From the NCBI RefSeq assembly GCF_000235425.2, contig NZ_KI912266.1:994405-1058404 (forward strand): a stretch of 64,000 nucleotides of DNA, in the 5' to 3' direction. The stretch is from Pseudofrankia saprophytica. Its GTDB lineage: Bacteria > Actinomycetota > Actinomycetes > Frankiales > Frankiaceae. A program made the translations under genes and the position numbers. Of this stretch, positions 49,878-58,013 are shown in pieces. The stretch's first letter is position 1. Every line of letters starts with the position of its first letter. Under the pieces are notes generated by a model that had not been told where the DNA came from, searched no databases, and was given only the letters and a program-made list of their open reading frames with translations.

Positions 49878-50405
49878 TCAGTCTGTGCGGCGGGGGTGGT
49901 AGGTCTTGTAGGGCAGAAAGCGGTGCATGACGTAGAGGTCCACCTCGCCACTGCGGGGGTGGCGGAAGGCGGACGGGAGCGTGCCGATGACGCGGAACGC
50001 GAGCACCCGCCAGATCGCGACCATCCTGGTGTTGCCCGCGACCACCGCGGTGGACTGCATCGCCCGGTAGCCAAGCTCGGTGGCGTGCTCGATCGCGGCC
50101 TGGGCGATCTCCCGTTCCAGCCCTTCGGCGGCGTGCGCCGGGTCGACGATGAAGATCAGTTGCGCCACGTGGTCGCCGAGGCCCGCCTGCGCGGGAGCGA
50201 TCTGCGCGGAGGCGACGATCCGCCCGTCCCCCCCGTCGTCCTCCATCACGAGCACGACGGCCGGAGGCGGCAGCATCCACAGTTTTTGGGCATCCGCCTC
50301 CGACGTGTCCGGGCGCCACACGAGTAGATCGCCGGTAGACACCTGTCCGTGCCAGATCGGCCAGATCCCGGCCCAGTCATCGGCAGATGCCGGCCGTGTC
50401 CACAC
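49878..50405 (-). CDS. GNAT family N-acetyltransferase
   Basis: The protein has about 175 residues. The beginning VWTRPASADDWAGIWPIWHG is the usual first strand and helix of GNATs related to phosphinothricin-type acetyltransferases. IVASAQIAPAQAGLGDHVAQ, LEREIAQAAIEHATELGYRA and VVAGNTRMVAIWRVLAFRVI match the core, including the N-R/W helix that packs on acetyl-CoA. The Q/RxxGxG loop is poorly kept. I chose GTG 50405 because it aligns with the family start; a longer frame to 50576 would run through the operator at 50557-50587. The substrate is unknown. Confidence 0.82.
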   Translation of the reverse strand: MWTRPASADDWAGIWPIWHGQVSTGDLLVWRPDTSEADAQKLWMLPPPAVVLVMEDDGGDGRIVASAQIAPAQAGLGDHVAQLIFIVDPAHAAEGLEREIAQAAIEHATELGYRAMQSTAVVAGNTRMVAIWRVLAFRVIGTLPSAFRHPRSGEVDLYVMHRFLPYKTYHPRRTD

Positions 50406-50556
50406 CCTCCTGATCCTGCCCGTCCGTAACCGCCCCTGAAAGCGATAACCGCGGGTCACCCCACCTGACGGGCAAAAGCGAGCCCGCCCGTTACTGCAGA
50501 GTCGCTCTTCGTGGCCATCACGTCGCCGAACCGGAGAAGCAGAGGTAGATCCAAGT

Positions 50557-50626
50557 TGGTACCGATCGGTGTGCATAGCTTGCGTTCCGGCCGACCGTTG
50601 GTTAGGTTAAGCACACAGGCCTGTGT
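50557..50626. promoter_or_regulatory. TetR-type operator/promoter module upstream of reductase gene
   Basis: The 31-bp block at 50557-50587 is 28/31 identical to 52071-52101, upstream of the tetR/SDR pair. In both places GTTAAGCAC follows exactly 18 bp later (50606 and 52120). The block contains the palindrome ACCGATCGGT at 50561-50570. A second palindrome, ACACAGGCCTGTGT, lies at 50613-50626. The rest of 50406-50793 shows no gene. Confidence 0.7.
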
Positions 50627-50793
50627 ACCTAATAGGGCGTCTGCGCGCAAGCGCCCTGAAGCAGCGGGTCTGAGGCGATGAGCGGGGTGCGGCAGTGCCT
50701 GACAAGCGGCACGCCCAAGCCTGTCGGAGCCGACGCGTTGAGCCTGATTCGGGACGAACGTGCCAAGCGAAACATCGCGGTGGAGGGCACATC

Positions 50794-51414
50794 ATGAGCG
50801 ACGTAAGCATCATCGGCTCGGGGAACATGGCCAGCGCCATCGGCGCCCTGGCCCTCAAGGGCGGCAACGCCGTCGAGATCGTAGGTCGCGATGCGGCCAA
50901 GGCCGCGGCCCTGGCCCGGGCGCTCGGCGACGGCGCCACGGCCGGAACGTGGGGCGCCGCCCCGGGCGGCGACATCGTCATCCTCGCCGTTCTGTTCGAC
51001 AGCGCCGTGCCGGTCGTCAGCCAGTACGGGGACGCGCTGGGCGGCAAGATCATCGTCGACATCACCAACCCCTTCAACCCCGGCGCCACCGGGCTGGCCA
51101 TCCCTGACGACACCTCCATCGCACAGATGGTCGCCAAGGCCGCCCCCGCAAGCGCCCGCGTCGTAAAGGCGTTCAACACCATCTTCCGCGACGTCCTGGC
51201 CGCGGGCGGCCCGCTGGACGTGTTCATGGCCGGCGATGACGCGCAGGCCAAGGCAAGCGTGTCAGCGTTCATCACGAGCCTCGGACTGCGCCCGCGGGAC
51301 ACCGGCGACCTGACCATGGCGCACTGGCTGGAGGGAGCGGGCCTGCTGTCGGTGGGCCTGGGCCGCTATGGCGTGGGGAGCTTCAACTTCTCCCTCGGCG
51401 TCAACGTCGGCTGA
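50794..51414 (+). CDS. NADP-binding reductase (F420-dependent NADP reductase-like)
   Basis: A 206-residue Rossmann protein with the N-terminal dinucleotide motif VSIIGSGNMASAIGALALKG, the phosphate-interacting VGRDAAKAAALA, and the family segments VILAVLFDSAVPVV, IIVDITNPFNP and VVKAFNTIFRDVLAAGGPLD. It matches the F420H2:NADP oxidoreductase / YrpG-like family. The ATG follows GGAGGG. It shares an operator module with the SDR gene at 52177, so the two NADP-linked proteins are probably co-repressed by the TetR protein between them. Confidence 0.87.
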   Translation: MSDVSIIGSGNMASAIGALALKGGNAVEIVGRDAAKAAALARALGDGATAGTWGAAPGGDIVILAVLFDSAVPVVSQYGDALGGKIIVDITNPFNPGATGLAIPDDTSIAQMVAKAAPASARVVKAFNTIFRDVLAAGGPLDVFMAGDDAQAKASVSAFITSLGLRPRDTGDLTMAHWLEGAGLLSVGLGRYGVGSFNFSLGVNVG

Positions 51415-52051
51415 GCTCGCCGCCGCATCCGGCACGCGGCCCCGTCCCGGCTGACAGGTGCCGGTCTGCGCCGGGAGGCACCGCCGCCGTGGGGATGGCG
51501 TTGTCGATGAGGACCGCTGCCATGGCGGCGGCGGTGGAGAAGGTTGAGGTGTTGAGGACTCGGCTGCGGGCCGAGGCGCCATCCAGGAGCAGCGCCAGTT
51601 GCTCGCCGAGCTGTTCGGGGTTGGTGGCGCCGGCCTCGCGGGCGGTTTCGGTGAGCCGCGCGGCAAGGGCCTTCTTGTAGTCGCGGGCGTATACGCGTGC
51701 CGGGTGGCCCGGGTCGTGGATTTCGACGGCCGCTGCGATGAACGGGCACAGCGGCGGGTGGATGTCGAAGGCGGCGAGGAGTCGTTCGCGGGGTGTGAGG
51801 TCGGCGCGGTCGAAAACCTCGGGCAGGATATCGGGATCGAATCGGCGCAGGTGTTCGGCGATCAACTCGTCCTTGCCGGGGAAGTGCTGGTAAAGCGTGC
51901 GCTTGGACACCTCTGCCACCGCGCAGAGCTGGTCCATGCCGGTGCAGTTGATGCCTTGATCGCGGAACAGTTGTTGTGAAGCGCTGAGGATGCGTTCTCG
52001 TGCGCCCCTGCCGCGACGCAGCCCTCGCGGCCCCTTCTCCAGCTCCGTCAT
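51401..52051 (-). CDS. TetR-family regulator of the reductase/SDR regulon
   Basis: HTH motif: ARERILSASQQLFRDQGINC, MDQLCAVAEVSKRTLYQHFP; the C-terminal part resembles the AcrR/YcdC-like ligand domain (AAVEIHDPGHPARVYARDYK). I chose ATG 52051 (MTELEKGPRGLRRGRG) rather than 52099, which would begin inside the operator. It is divergent from the SDR gene and convergent with the reductase, whose end it overlaps by 14 bp. Near-identical sequences before the reductase and between tetR and SDR are its likely binding sites. Confidence 0.9.
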   Translation of the reverse strand: MTELEKGPRGLRRGRGARERILSASQQLFRDQGINCTGMDQLCAVAEVSKRTLYQHFPGKDELIAEHLRRFDPDILPEVFDRADLTPRERLLAAFDIHPPLCPFIAAAVEIHDPGHPARVYARDYKKALAARLTETAREAGATNPEQLGEQLALLLDGASARSRVLNTSTFSTAAAMAAVLIDNAIPTAAVPPGADRHLSAGTGPRAGCGGELSRR

Positions 52052-52070
52052 AGGCCTAGCGTACCCCAGA

Positions 52071-52147
52071 TGGTACTGACCGGTGTGCATAGCTTGCATT
52101 CTCCCTCGATCGCAGATATGTTAAGCACTCTGATCGGTGTACATAGC
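52071..52147. promoter_or_regulatory. Operator region between tetR and SDR genes
   Basis: It contains the 31-bp block shared with 50557-50587 (at 52071-52101), the GTTAAGCAC element at 52120 and a further half-similar site TGATCGGTGTACATAGC at 52131-52147. The shared core GAyCGGTGTrCATAGC occurs twice here, suggesting one operator for each divergent promoter. Confidence 0.7.
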
Positions 52148-52176
52148 ATCGGAACCATCCATCGAATGGAGTGATC

Positions 52177-52911
52177 GTGGGAAAGCTCGATGGCAAAGTC
52201 GCGGTGATCACAGGTGCGACGAGTGGTATGGCGCTGGCCGGTGCCAAGCTGTTCGTGGACGAAGGAGCTCACGTCTTCATCTCGGGCCGACGGAAGGACG
52301 CGCTGGACGAAGCCGTCGAGCTGATCGGCCGGAACGTGACCGGCGTGCAGGCCGATTCGGCCGACCTCGACGATCTGCACCGTTTGTTCGAGACGGTCAA
52401 GGAGGAAAAGGGCGTAGTTGACGTGTTGTGGGCAAGCGCCGGGATGGGCGAGCAGCGCAGGCTCGGCGAGATCACCGTGGAGCACTTCGATGCCGCCTTC
52501 TCGCTGAACGCGCGCGGCACGCTGTTCACGGTCCAGAAGGCGCTGCCGCTGTTCAAGGACGGAGGCTCGATCTTCATGACCGGGTCAAACGCTTCGCTCA
52601 GGGGCTACCCCAATTGGAGTGTGTACGCAGCGAGCAAAGCCTTGCTGCCCGCCTACGCACGGGTGTGGATGTCCGAGCTGAGGGACAAGAAGATCCGGGT
52701 GAATGTTCTGACCCCCGGCCAGGTCGCCACGCCGGCTCTCGAGGAGGTGATGGACGAGGAGACAAAGGCGCAGTTCGAATCCCTGATCCCGCGGGGAAAG
52801 ATGGGCCGCCCTGAGGAGATCGCGTCGGTCGCGTTGTTCCTCGCCTCGGACGATTCGAGCTATGTCAATGGCATGGAGCTGGTTGTCGACGGCGGCACCA
52901 CAGTGATCTGA
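52177..52911 (+). CDS. Short-chain dehydrogenase/reductase
   Basis: This is a classical SDR with cofactor motif GKVAVITGATSGMALAGAKL (TGxxxGxG, with Met-Ala in place of Ile-Gly), NAG-like WASAGMGEQ, catalytic Ser in FMTGSNASLRG and YAASK active site. SGRRKDALDEA with Arg after the second strand suggests NADP(H). Length 244 is typical. GC is visibly lower than in its neighbours (35-39 of 60 bases in five lines counted, about 58-65%), which hints at recent transfer. The start GTG 52177 follows GGAG. It is regulated by the divergent TetR. Confidence 0.92.
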   Translation: MGKLDGKVAVITGATSGMALAGAKLFVDEGAHVFISGRRKDALDEAVELIGRNVTGVQADSADLDDLHRLFETVKEEKGVVDVLWASAGMGEQRRLGEITVEHFDAAFSLNARGTLFTVQKALPLFKDGGSIFMTGSNASLRGYPNWSVYAASKALLPAYARVWMSELRDKKIRVNVLTPGQVATPALEEVMDEETKAQFESLIPRGKMGRPEEIASVALFLASDDSSYVNGMELVVDGGTTVI

Positions 52912-52917
52912 GTGCGT

Positions 52918-52998
52918 CGCCGGTGCGTCGCCGCGCCGCGCCGCGCCCGACCGCCGTGGCGGAGTCCGGCCTGCGCGCGGCGCGGCGACGCACCGGCG
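52918..52998. repeat. 24-bp perfect inverted repeat
   Basis: The arms 52918-52941 and 52975-52998 (outer ends CGCCGGTGCG / CGCACCGGCG) are perfect over 24 bp, with a 33-nt loop. It begins seven bases after the SDR stop and so could terminate its transcript. The right arm is also where resemblance of the opposite strand to a transposase subunit stops. Confidence 0.8.
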
Positions 52999-53128
52999 CG
53001 ACATCCTCGAACGCCGTCGACCAGCGGTCCATCAGCGAGCCGCGCTCGCGGCCGCCGCTGGGACTGGCGTATTCCGCCTCGAAGCCCGTGCCTTGCAGCC
53101 GTGCCAGCACCCGCCCGACCGCCGCCAC
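52983..53128 (-). pseudogene. N-terminal remnant of a TnsA-like transposase endonuclease subunit (tentative)
   Basis: Reading left from GTG 53128, which has GGGAGGGGCG upstream, the frame gives AVGRVLARLQGTGFEAEYAS, PSGGRERGSLMDRWSTAFED, VAPVR. The pattern Y-x3-G-x-ER-x2-L-x3-W-x3-FE-x3-PVR is that of the start of actinobacterial TnsA-like heteromeric transposase endonucleases. Those normally continue with FPSWKGQRHFPG-type sequence for about 200 more residues. Here the match ends at PVR, where the inverted repeat begins, so only about 48 codons remain. The identification is from memory of the family. Confidence 0.4.
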
Positions 53129-53247
53129 CGCCCCTCCCGAAGCCGCCAGCCAGGCCAGATCTGCTGAGACACGACAGTCACCCCGCTCGGGGACGGCGAG
53201 TGACCGTCGCCGTGGGGTTGGGTGTTGACGGCAGTACCTAACGGCTG

Positions 53248-53277
53248 TACATAACCGTTATGCAGAACCGTTATGTA
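53248..53277. promoter_or_regulatory. PadR-type operator candidate
   Basis: TACATAAC (53248-53255) and GTTATGTA (53270-53277) are perfect inverted arms. Inside, CATAACCGTTATG (53250-53262) is itself a perfect palindrome around one C, and AACCGTTATG recurs. Nested ATAAC/GTTAT dyads are like known PadR operators (ATGT-N8-ACAT type). It lies 54 bp before the padR start, which fits autoregulation of the padR-ABC operon. Confidence 0.65.
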
Positions 53278-53330
53278 GGCGCGACCGCGGCGGCGAGCAC
53301 GCACGCGGCGACGCCGTTCCACGCGGTGCC

Positions 53331-53975
53331 GTGAGGTACCTGATGCTCGCCCTCCTGGACCGTGGGCCGGCCCATGGCTACGAGCTCAAGCGCGCGCACG
53401 ACGAGCTGTTCGGCGACGTGGCGCCACCGATCAACGTCGGGCAGATCTACGTCACCCTGACCCGGCTGGAGCGGGACGGCAGCGTCGCGCACCACGTCGA
53501 GAAGGGCAGTGACGGCCCGGACCGCAAGGTCTACGAACTCACCGAGATCGGCCGCAAGGCGCTGCGCGGCTGGCTGGACGAACCGAGCGACCTGCCCGTC
53601 GGCAAGAGCGACGTCGTCCAACGGCTCATCGCCGGCCTGATCTACGACGCCAACACGGCCGGTGCCTCGGGCTCCGGCTCCGGAACCGGCGCGACCGGGA
53701 GCAACGGCAACAGCGTCGCCCGCACCCTCGCGGCCCACCGGACCCGGTGCCTGCGGGCGCTGCGGGCGCTCGCCGAGGCCACGCCGGCACGGGACGCCGA
53801 CGGCGGCGCGGCCGACCACGAGCCACATTCCACCTCGCCGGGCGCCAGCCTGGCCGACCCCGCTGTCGCCGGCATCGGCGACCTGCTCCGCGAGGCATCG
53901 GTGCTGCACCTGCAGGCCGAGCTGCGCTGGCTCGACATCGTCGAGGCTCGCCTCGTCCGCCCCGGGAGGACCTGA
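53331..53975 (+). CDS. PadR-family transcriptional regulator
   Basis: The winged-helix PadR domain is at residues 1-85: MLALLDRGPAHGYELKRAHD, INVGQIYVTLTRLERDGSVA, VYELTEIGRKALRGWL. The C-terminal PadR_C part (about 90-214) is helical with a Gly/Ser/Ala-rich insert. It is the first gene of an operon with an ABC ATPase (3-bp gap) and an FtsX permease. In actinobacteria this trio usually encodes a self-regulated exporter or antimicrobial-peptide defence system. The start GTG lacks a few N-terminal residues typical of the family, so translation may begin at an upstream non-standard codon. Confidence 0.9.
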   Translation: MRYLMLALLDRGPAHGYELKRAHDELFGDVAPPINVGQIYVTLTRLERDGSVAHHVEKGSDGPDRKVYELTEIGRKALRGWLDEPSDLPVGKSDVVQRLIAGLIYDANTAGASGSGSGTGATGSNGNSVARTLAAHRTRCLRALRALAEATPARDADGGAADHEPHSTSPGASLADPAVAGIGDLLREASVLHLQAELRWLDIVEARLVRPGRT

Positions 53976-53978
53976 CCG

Positions 53979-54890
53979 ATGGTCATCATGGACACGACCA
54001 CCAGCCCCACCGATCCGCCCGCAGCCATTCTCACGATCACCGAGCTGGCCAGGTCGTACGGGCGCGGCGAGCGTGCCAGGGCGGCGCTGCGCGGCATCTC
54101 ACTGACGGTCGCCGCCGGCGAGTGGGTCGCCATTGTCGGCCCGAGCGGCTGCGGCAAGTCGACATTGCTGCATCTGATCGGCGGCCTGGACACGCCGGAC
54201 GCCGGCTCGGTCCGCATCGGCGGCGAGGAGATCAGCACGATGCCGCCGGCGAGGCGCGCGCTGCTGCGCCGCCGCCGGGTCGGCTTCGTCTTCCAGTCGT
54301 ACAACCTGGTCCCACACCTGAACGTCGGCGCGAACGTCGAGCTCGGGCTGCGGGTCGCGGGCCTGGGCCGGCGGGCGGCCAGGGCGCGGGCCACCGAGGT
54401 ACTCGAGGCGGTCGGCCTCGCGGACCTCGCGCACGTGCTTCCCTCGACGCTGTCCGGCGGGCAGCAGCAGCGGGTCGCGATCGCCCGCGCGGTCGCCGGC
54501 CGGCCGGACCTGGTGCTCGCCGACGAGCCGACCGGCGCGCTCGACACCGCCGCCTCCCGCCACATCGTCGAGCTCCTGCGCGACGAGCACCGGCGCGGCC
54601 AGACGCTGGTCATGGTCACGCACGACTACGCGGTCGCCGCCGCCGCCGACCGGGTGGTGTTCCTGCGCGACGGACAGATCGTCGACGAGCGCCGGCCCGC
54701 GGGTGGCCGGGCTGGCGGGGGCCGGGCTGGCGGGGGCGCGCCGATGAGCCCGGGCGCCACCGCGGCCACCGACGACGATGCCTCGGGCACGGTCGGGGCG
54801 ACGCTCGACGAGGACGCCGCCGCGTCGTCGCCGAGCGGTGGCGGCCAGCGCAACGACCTCGCGGACCTGCTCGGGCTGGGGAGCTGGTAA
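53979..54890 (+). CDS. ABC transporter ATP-binding protein (MacB/LolD type)
   Basis: All motifs are present: Walker A IVGPSGCGKSTLLHLIGGLD, Q-loop FVFQSYNLVPHL, signature LSGGQQQRVAIARAVAGRP, Walker B LVLADEPTGALD and H-loop LVMVTHDYAV. A disordered Gly/Ala tail of about 65 residues with GGRAGG repeats follows. It starts three bases after padR and its stop overlaps the permease start by one base (TAATG), so the three genes form one translationally linked operon. Confidence 0.93.
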   Translation: MVIMDTTTSPTDPPAAILTITELARSYGRGERARAALRGISLTVAAGEWVAIVGPSGCGKSTLLHLIGGLDTPDAGSVRIGGEEISTMPPARRALLRRRRVGFVFQSYNLVPHLNVGANVELGLRVAGLGRRAARARATEVLEAVGLADLAHVLPSTLSGGQQQRVAIARAVAGRPDLVLADEPTGALDTAASRHIVELLRDEHRRGQTLVMVTHDYAVAAAADRVVFLRDGQIVDERRPAGGRAGGGRAGGGAPMSPGATAATDDDASGTVGATLDEDAAASSPSGGGQRNDLADLLGLGSW

Positions 54891-57247
54891 TGCGTACTGT
54901 CCTCATGCTCGCGTTCGCCGGGCTGCGCGGCAGGGGCCGGGTCGGCCTCGCGGTCACCGTCGGAATGCTCGCGCTGTCCGCCATCGGGTTGTCCACCGGC
55001 CTCGCCGTCTCCAGCGCCGGTGACGATGCCGTCGACCGGCTCGCAGCGCGCACCAACGTCGCCGACGTCGTTGTCTGGGCGAAGTCGCCGACCATCAGTA
55101 CCAATGCCGGCAGCACCAGTGCCGACTCTGGCAATCGTGACCTGGGTGCCGCACTCGCCACCGAGTCCGGCGTGCGTGCGGTCACCGGGCCGCTGCGCGA
55201 CCTCGGCACCACCCTCGTCGTCCCGCGATCCGACGGTGCGGGCAAGGAGTACATCGGCCAGGTCACCGCGCTGGACGATCCGGACGTCGCGGTCAACCAC
55301 CCGCTGCTGGTCGCCGGCCGCTGGCTGCGTGGCCCGGACGAGGTAGTGCTGGAGCGCAGCGCGGCCGAGGATCTCAACCTGCGCCCTGGTGACAGGGTCG
55401 CGCTGCGCGGACCGAGCGGTGACCTCCCCTTCACCGTCGCCGGCACGGCGAACGAGCTCACCGACTGTGGCTTCCCGCAGTGCGACCAGGTCAGGATGTT
55501 CGTCGCGGACGCGGGCCTGTCCCGGATCGGCCAGCCTGCCGCGGGCACGCCAGCCGAGACGGACGGCGTCACCTACTGGCTCGACGTCTCCGACGGGGTC
55601 TCGTCCGAGGCCGTCGCCAGCGCGGTCGTGCGGTCCTTCGGCGACCAGATCCGCGGCACGAACACCTGGCCGGACACACGTGGCGACCTGCTCAGCGTCG
55701 GGCAGATCTTCGGCAAGCTCGTAAGCGCGTTCGGCGCCTTCCTGCTGGTCGCGATCGCGGTGATCGTCGCCGGGTCGATGACCAGCAGGATGGTGGCCCG
55801 CCGCCGCGAGATGGCGCTGCTCGGCGCGGTCGGGGTACGCCCGGCGCAGCTGACGGCGGCGCTGCTGGCCGAGCATCTGGCCCTCGGTGTGGTCGCGGCC
55901 CTGCTCGGCTGGCTCGTCGCCGGCGTGCTCGCGCCGAGCCTGGATCTCGGCGCGACCGTGACCGGCCGGCAGGGACCGCACTGGGAGATCGCGGGCCTGC
56001 TGCTCACCGGCGCGATCCTGCTGGGGCTGCTCACGATCGCGACCGTGGTGGGCGCGGTGCGGGCCGGGCGGGCCTCGATCGTCGACACGCTGCGCGACGC
56101 ACCGGCCTCGGCGCGCCGCGGCGGCCCGCTCGCCCGGCTCACGGCGCTGGTGCCCGGCCGGCTCGCCTTCCTCGGCGTCGGCAGGCTCGCCGCGCGGCCG
56201 GGCCGGGCCACGCTCACGGGACTGACGATGCTGGTCGCGGTGACCGGCGCGGTCGTCGCCGGCGGGTTCATGGTCACGGTGACGGAGGCCCTCGAACGGC
56301 CGTCGTTCACCGGCGATCCCTGGCAGGTGTTCGTCGACCGCGGTGATGTCGCGCCGGCGACGGTCGAGGCGGCGTTGCGCCAGACGCCGGGGATCGGCGG
56401 CTGGTGGTCGGAGGCGGAGCGGCGAGGCAGCTATGACGGCCAGACGTTCCGGGTCCGCGCGCTCGGCGGCGAAACTCTGCCCGGCTACTCGGTCGGTGCC
56501 GGCCGGCTGCCGTCCGCGCCGGGCGAGGTAGCCCTCGGCTACGGCCTGCTGGACCAGCTGGGACTGCGGGTCGGCCAGACGGCAACCGTCGAGATCGCCG
56601 GCGTCGCCCGCGACGTCCGCATCGTCGGCTGGTACCGCACTGGGGAGGACTCCGGGCGGCTGTTCGCTATGCGGCTGGCGGACCTGAACGCGATCGACCC
56701 GGCGACGGCGCCCGACCAGTACCGGATGACCGTCACACCGGGCACCTCGCCGGACGCGGTGCAGTCGGCGCTCGAGGCCCGGCTCGGTAGCGGGGTGGAG
56801 CTGAAGACGTACAGCTCGAACGTCGGCGGCCGCACGGTGATCGAGACGGTGACGACGCTGATCGCCGGGGTGCTCGTACTCGTCGCGCTCGCCAACATGC
56901 TGCACGCGCTGCTCGCGTCGAACCGGGAGAGCGCCCGGGACATCGGCGTCGCCGGCGCACTGGGCTGCACCCCGCGCCAGCTGGTCGGGCAGAGCGCGCT
57001 GGCGGCGGCGGTGCTGGCCGGCCTCGCGGTGGTCATCGGGCTACCGCTGGGGCTGCTGGCCTTCCGTATCCAGAGCGACGCCGTCGCGCGGGACATCGGC
57101 CTCGGTCCCGGGCTCGGGATGACGCCCTCGGCGACGTTCCTCGTCGCTCTCGTGGCCGGCACGCTTGCGCTCGCGGCGGCGACCGGTGCCGCCGCGGCGG
57201 CCGGCCTCGCCCACCGGCCACTCGGCGATCTGCTCCGCTGGGAGTGA
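54890..57247 (+). CDS. FtsX-like ABC transporter permease
   Basis: This 785-residue permease has an N-terminal helix (VGLAVTVGMLALSAIGLSTG), MacB-type periplasmic domain, a first FtsX core near residues 280-390 (AFGAFLLVAIAVIVAGSMTS then RRREMALLGAVGVRPAQLTA), a second periplasmic domain, and a second FtsX core at the C-terminus (LIAGVLVLVALANMLHALLA, then DIGVAGALGCTPRQLVG). The duplicated architecture is that of the large actinobacterial MacB-like exporters. It works with the preceding ATPase, under PadR control. Confidence 0.92.
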   Translation: MRTVLMLAFAGLRGRGRVGLAVTVGMLALSAIGLSTGLAVSSAGDDAVDRLAARTNVADVVVWAKSPTISTNAGSTSADSGNRDLGAALATESGVRAVTGPLRDLGTTLVVPRSDGAGKEYIGQVTALDDPDVAVNHPLLVAGRWLRGPDEVVLERSAAEDLNLRPGDRVALRGPSGDLPFTVAGTANELTDCGFPQCDQVRMFVADAGLSRIGQPAAGTPAETDGVTYWLDVSDGVSSEAVASAVVRSFGDQIRGTNTWPDTRGDLLSVGQIFGKLVSAFGAFLLVAIAVIVAGSMTSRMVARRREMALLGAVGVRPAQLTAALLAEHLALGVVAALLGWLVAGVLAPSLDLGATVTGRQGPHWEIAGLLLTGAILLGLLTIATVVGAVRAGRASIVDTLRDAPASARRGGPLARLTALVPGRLAFLGVGRLAARPGRATLTGLTMLVAVTGAVVAGGFMVTVTEALERPSFTGDPWQVFVDRGDVAPATVEAALRQTPGIGGWWSEAERRGSYDGQTFRVRALGGETLPGYSVGAGRLPSAPGEVALGYGLLDQLGLRVGQTATVEIAGVARDVRIVGWYRTGEDSGRLFAMRLADLNAIDPATAPDQYRMTVTPGTSPDAVQSALEARLGSGVELKTYSSNVGGRTVIETVTTLIAGVLVLVALANMLHALLASNRESARDIGVAGALGCTPRQLVGQSALAAAVLAGLAVVIGLPLGLLAFRIQSDAVARDIGLGPGLGMTPSATFLVALVAGTLALAAATGAAAAAGLAHRPLGDLLRWE

Positions 57248-57323
57248 CGTGATCCATTCCGGTGCCGCCCGCCACCTTCCCTTGCAGGGGGTGACGGGCG
57301 GCAGCGCTTCCGGGTCTCGTCAG

Positions 57324-57358
57324 GCCTCAGAGTCTCAGAGGTCTCAGAGGTCTCAGAG
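57324..57358. repeat. Short tandem repeat gtctcagag
   Basis: Four near-contiguous copies of (g)tctcagag lie at the 3' end of the first CD225 gene and include its stop codon. This is probably slippage-generated. Confidence 0.7.
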
Positions 57359-57877
57359 GGTAAGGATCCCGGCGGCGAAGAAGATGATGCTGAGGACGAT
57401 GTTGATGGCCAGCATCACGCCCGAGACGATGCACAGGGTCTTGGCGGTACGCGACGCGCTGAGCGCCCCCTGGATGTCTCCGCGCTGCGTCAGGTTGTTG
57501 ACCCGGGACCCGAAGACAATGGCCACGATCCCGATGATGAAGCCGACCAGGAACCAGCTGCAGGTCAGGAACGAGACGACCGTGATCACGATCGACTGCC
57601 ACAGGTAGTTCGGGACCGGCGCGCCGGGCGGCGGCGGACCGAACCCGCCGGGCGCGGGGGGGTAGCCGACGTCGTAGCCCGGCTGGCCATAACCCTGCTG
57701 ACCGTAGGCGGGCTGGCCATAACCCTGCTGGCCATAGTCCGGCTGGCCGTAGCCCTGCTGACCGTAGCCCTGCTGGCCGTAGTCCGGTGGCGGTGGCGGC
57801 GTCCCGTAGCCGTAGCCGTAGCCCGGCTGGTTATAGGGCTCCTGACCAGGGGCGCCGTACGGAGGTGGTGTCGTCAC
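57353..57877 (-). CDS. CD225/dispanin family protein A (Tyr/Gln/Gly-rich head)
   Basis: The C-terminal half has the CD225/dispanin two-helix domain: [34 protein letters not shown], then the conserved loop [16 protein letters not shown] and second helix [14 protein letters not shown]. The N-terminal 85 residues are a low-complexity head of YGQQGYGQP repeats, disordered and cytoplasmic. Bacterial dispanins are small membrane proteins of unknown role. The GTG start is preceded by CCGAAAGGCGCGG, a 21-bp leader identical to that of the next paralogue. It is the last-transcribed of three tandem paralogues. Confidence 0.88.
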   Translation of the reverse strand: MTTPPPYGAPGQEPYNQPGYGYGYGTPPPPPDYGQQGYGQQGYGQPDYGQQGYGQPAYGQQGYGQPGYDVGYPPAPGGFGPPPPGAPVPNYLWQSIVITVVSFLTCSWFLVGFIIGIVAIVFGSRVNNLTQRGDIQGALSASRTAKTLCIVSGVMLAINIVLSIIFFAAGILTL

Positions 57878-58013
57878 GGTCGCGGCCGCGCCTTTCGGTG
57901 CTATGTCCCCGCCCCGGTCCCGGCGACCGGGGCGGGGTTGGTCGTGTCAGTGGAACGAGGCAGGTAAAGCATCTCACTGGCCGGGCCGCCGACGGGCGCC
58001 TTGCCGGATACCG

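Noticed and set aside
48046-50319. Long minus-strand frame across the repeat array (repeating ALAVSAELPPPARGFAIVAR)
   Set aside because: It is open only because the 60-bp unit lacks stops in most frames; the plus strand has the cytochrome b helices and a proper start.
50406-50576. Longer N-terminus for the GNAT gene (start MHTDRYQLGS)
   Set aside because: These codons cover the operator-like block that is repeated upstream of the tetR/SDR genes, and GNAT homology begins at VWTRPASADDW.
52052-52099. Longer N-terminus for the second TetR gene (MQAMHTGQYHLGYARP)
   Set aside because: It lies inside the duplicated operator block, and the ATG at 52051 gives a normal TetR head.
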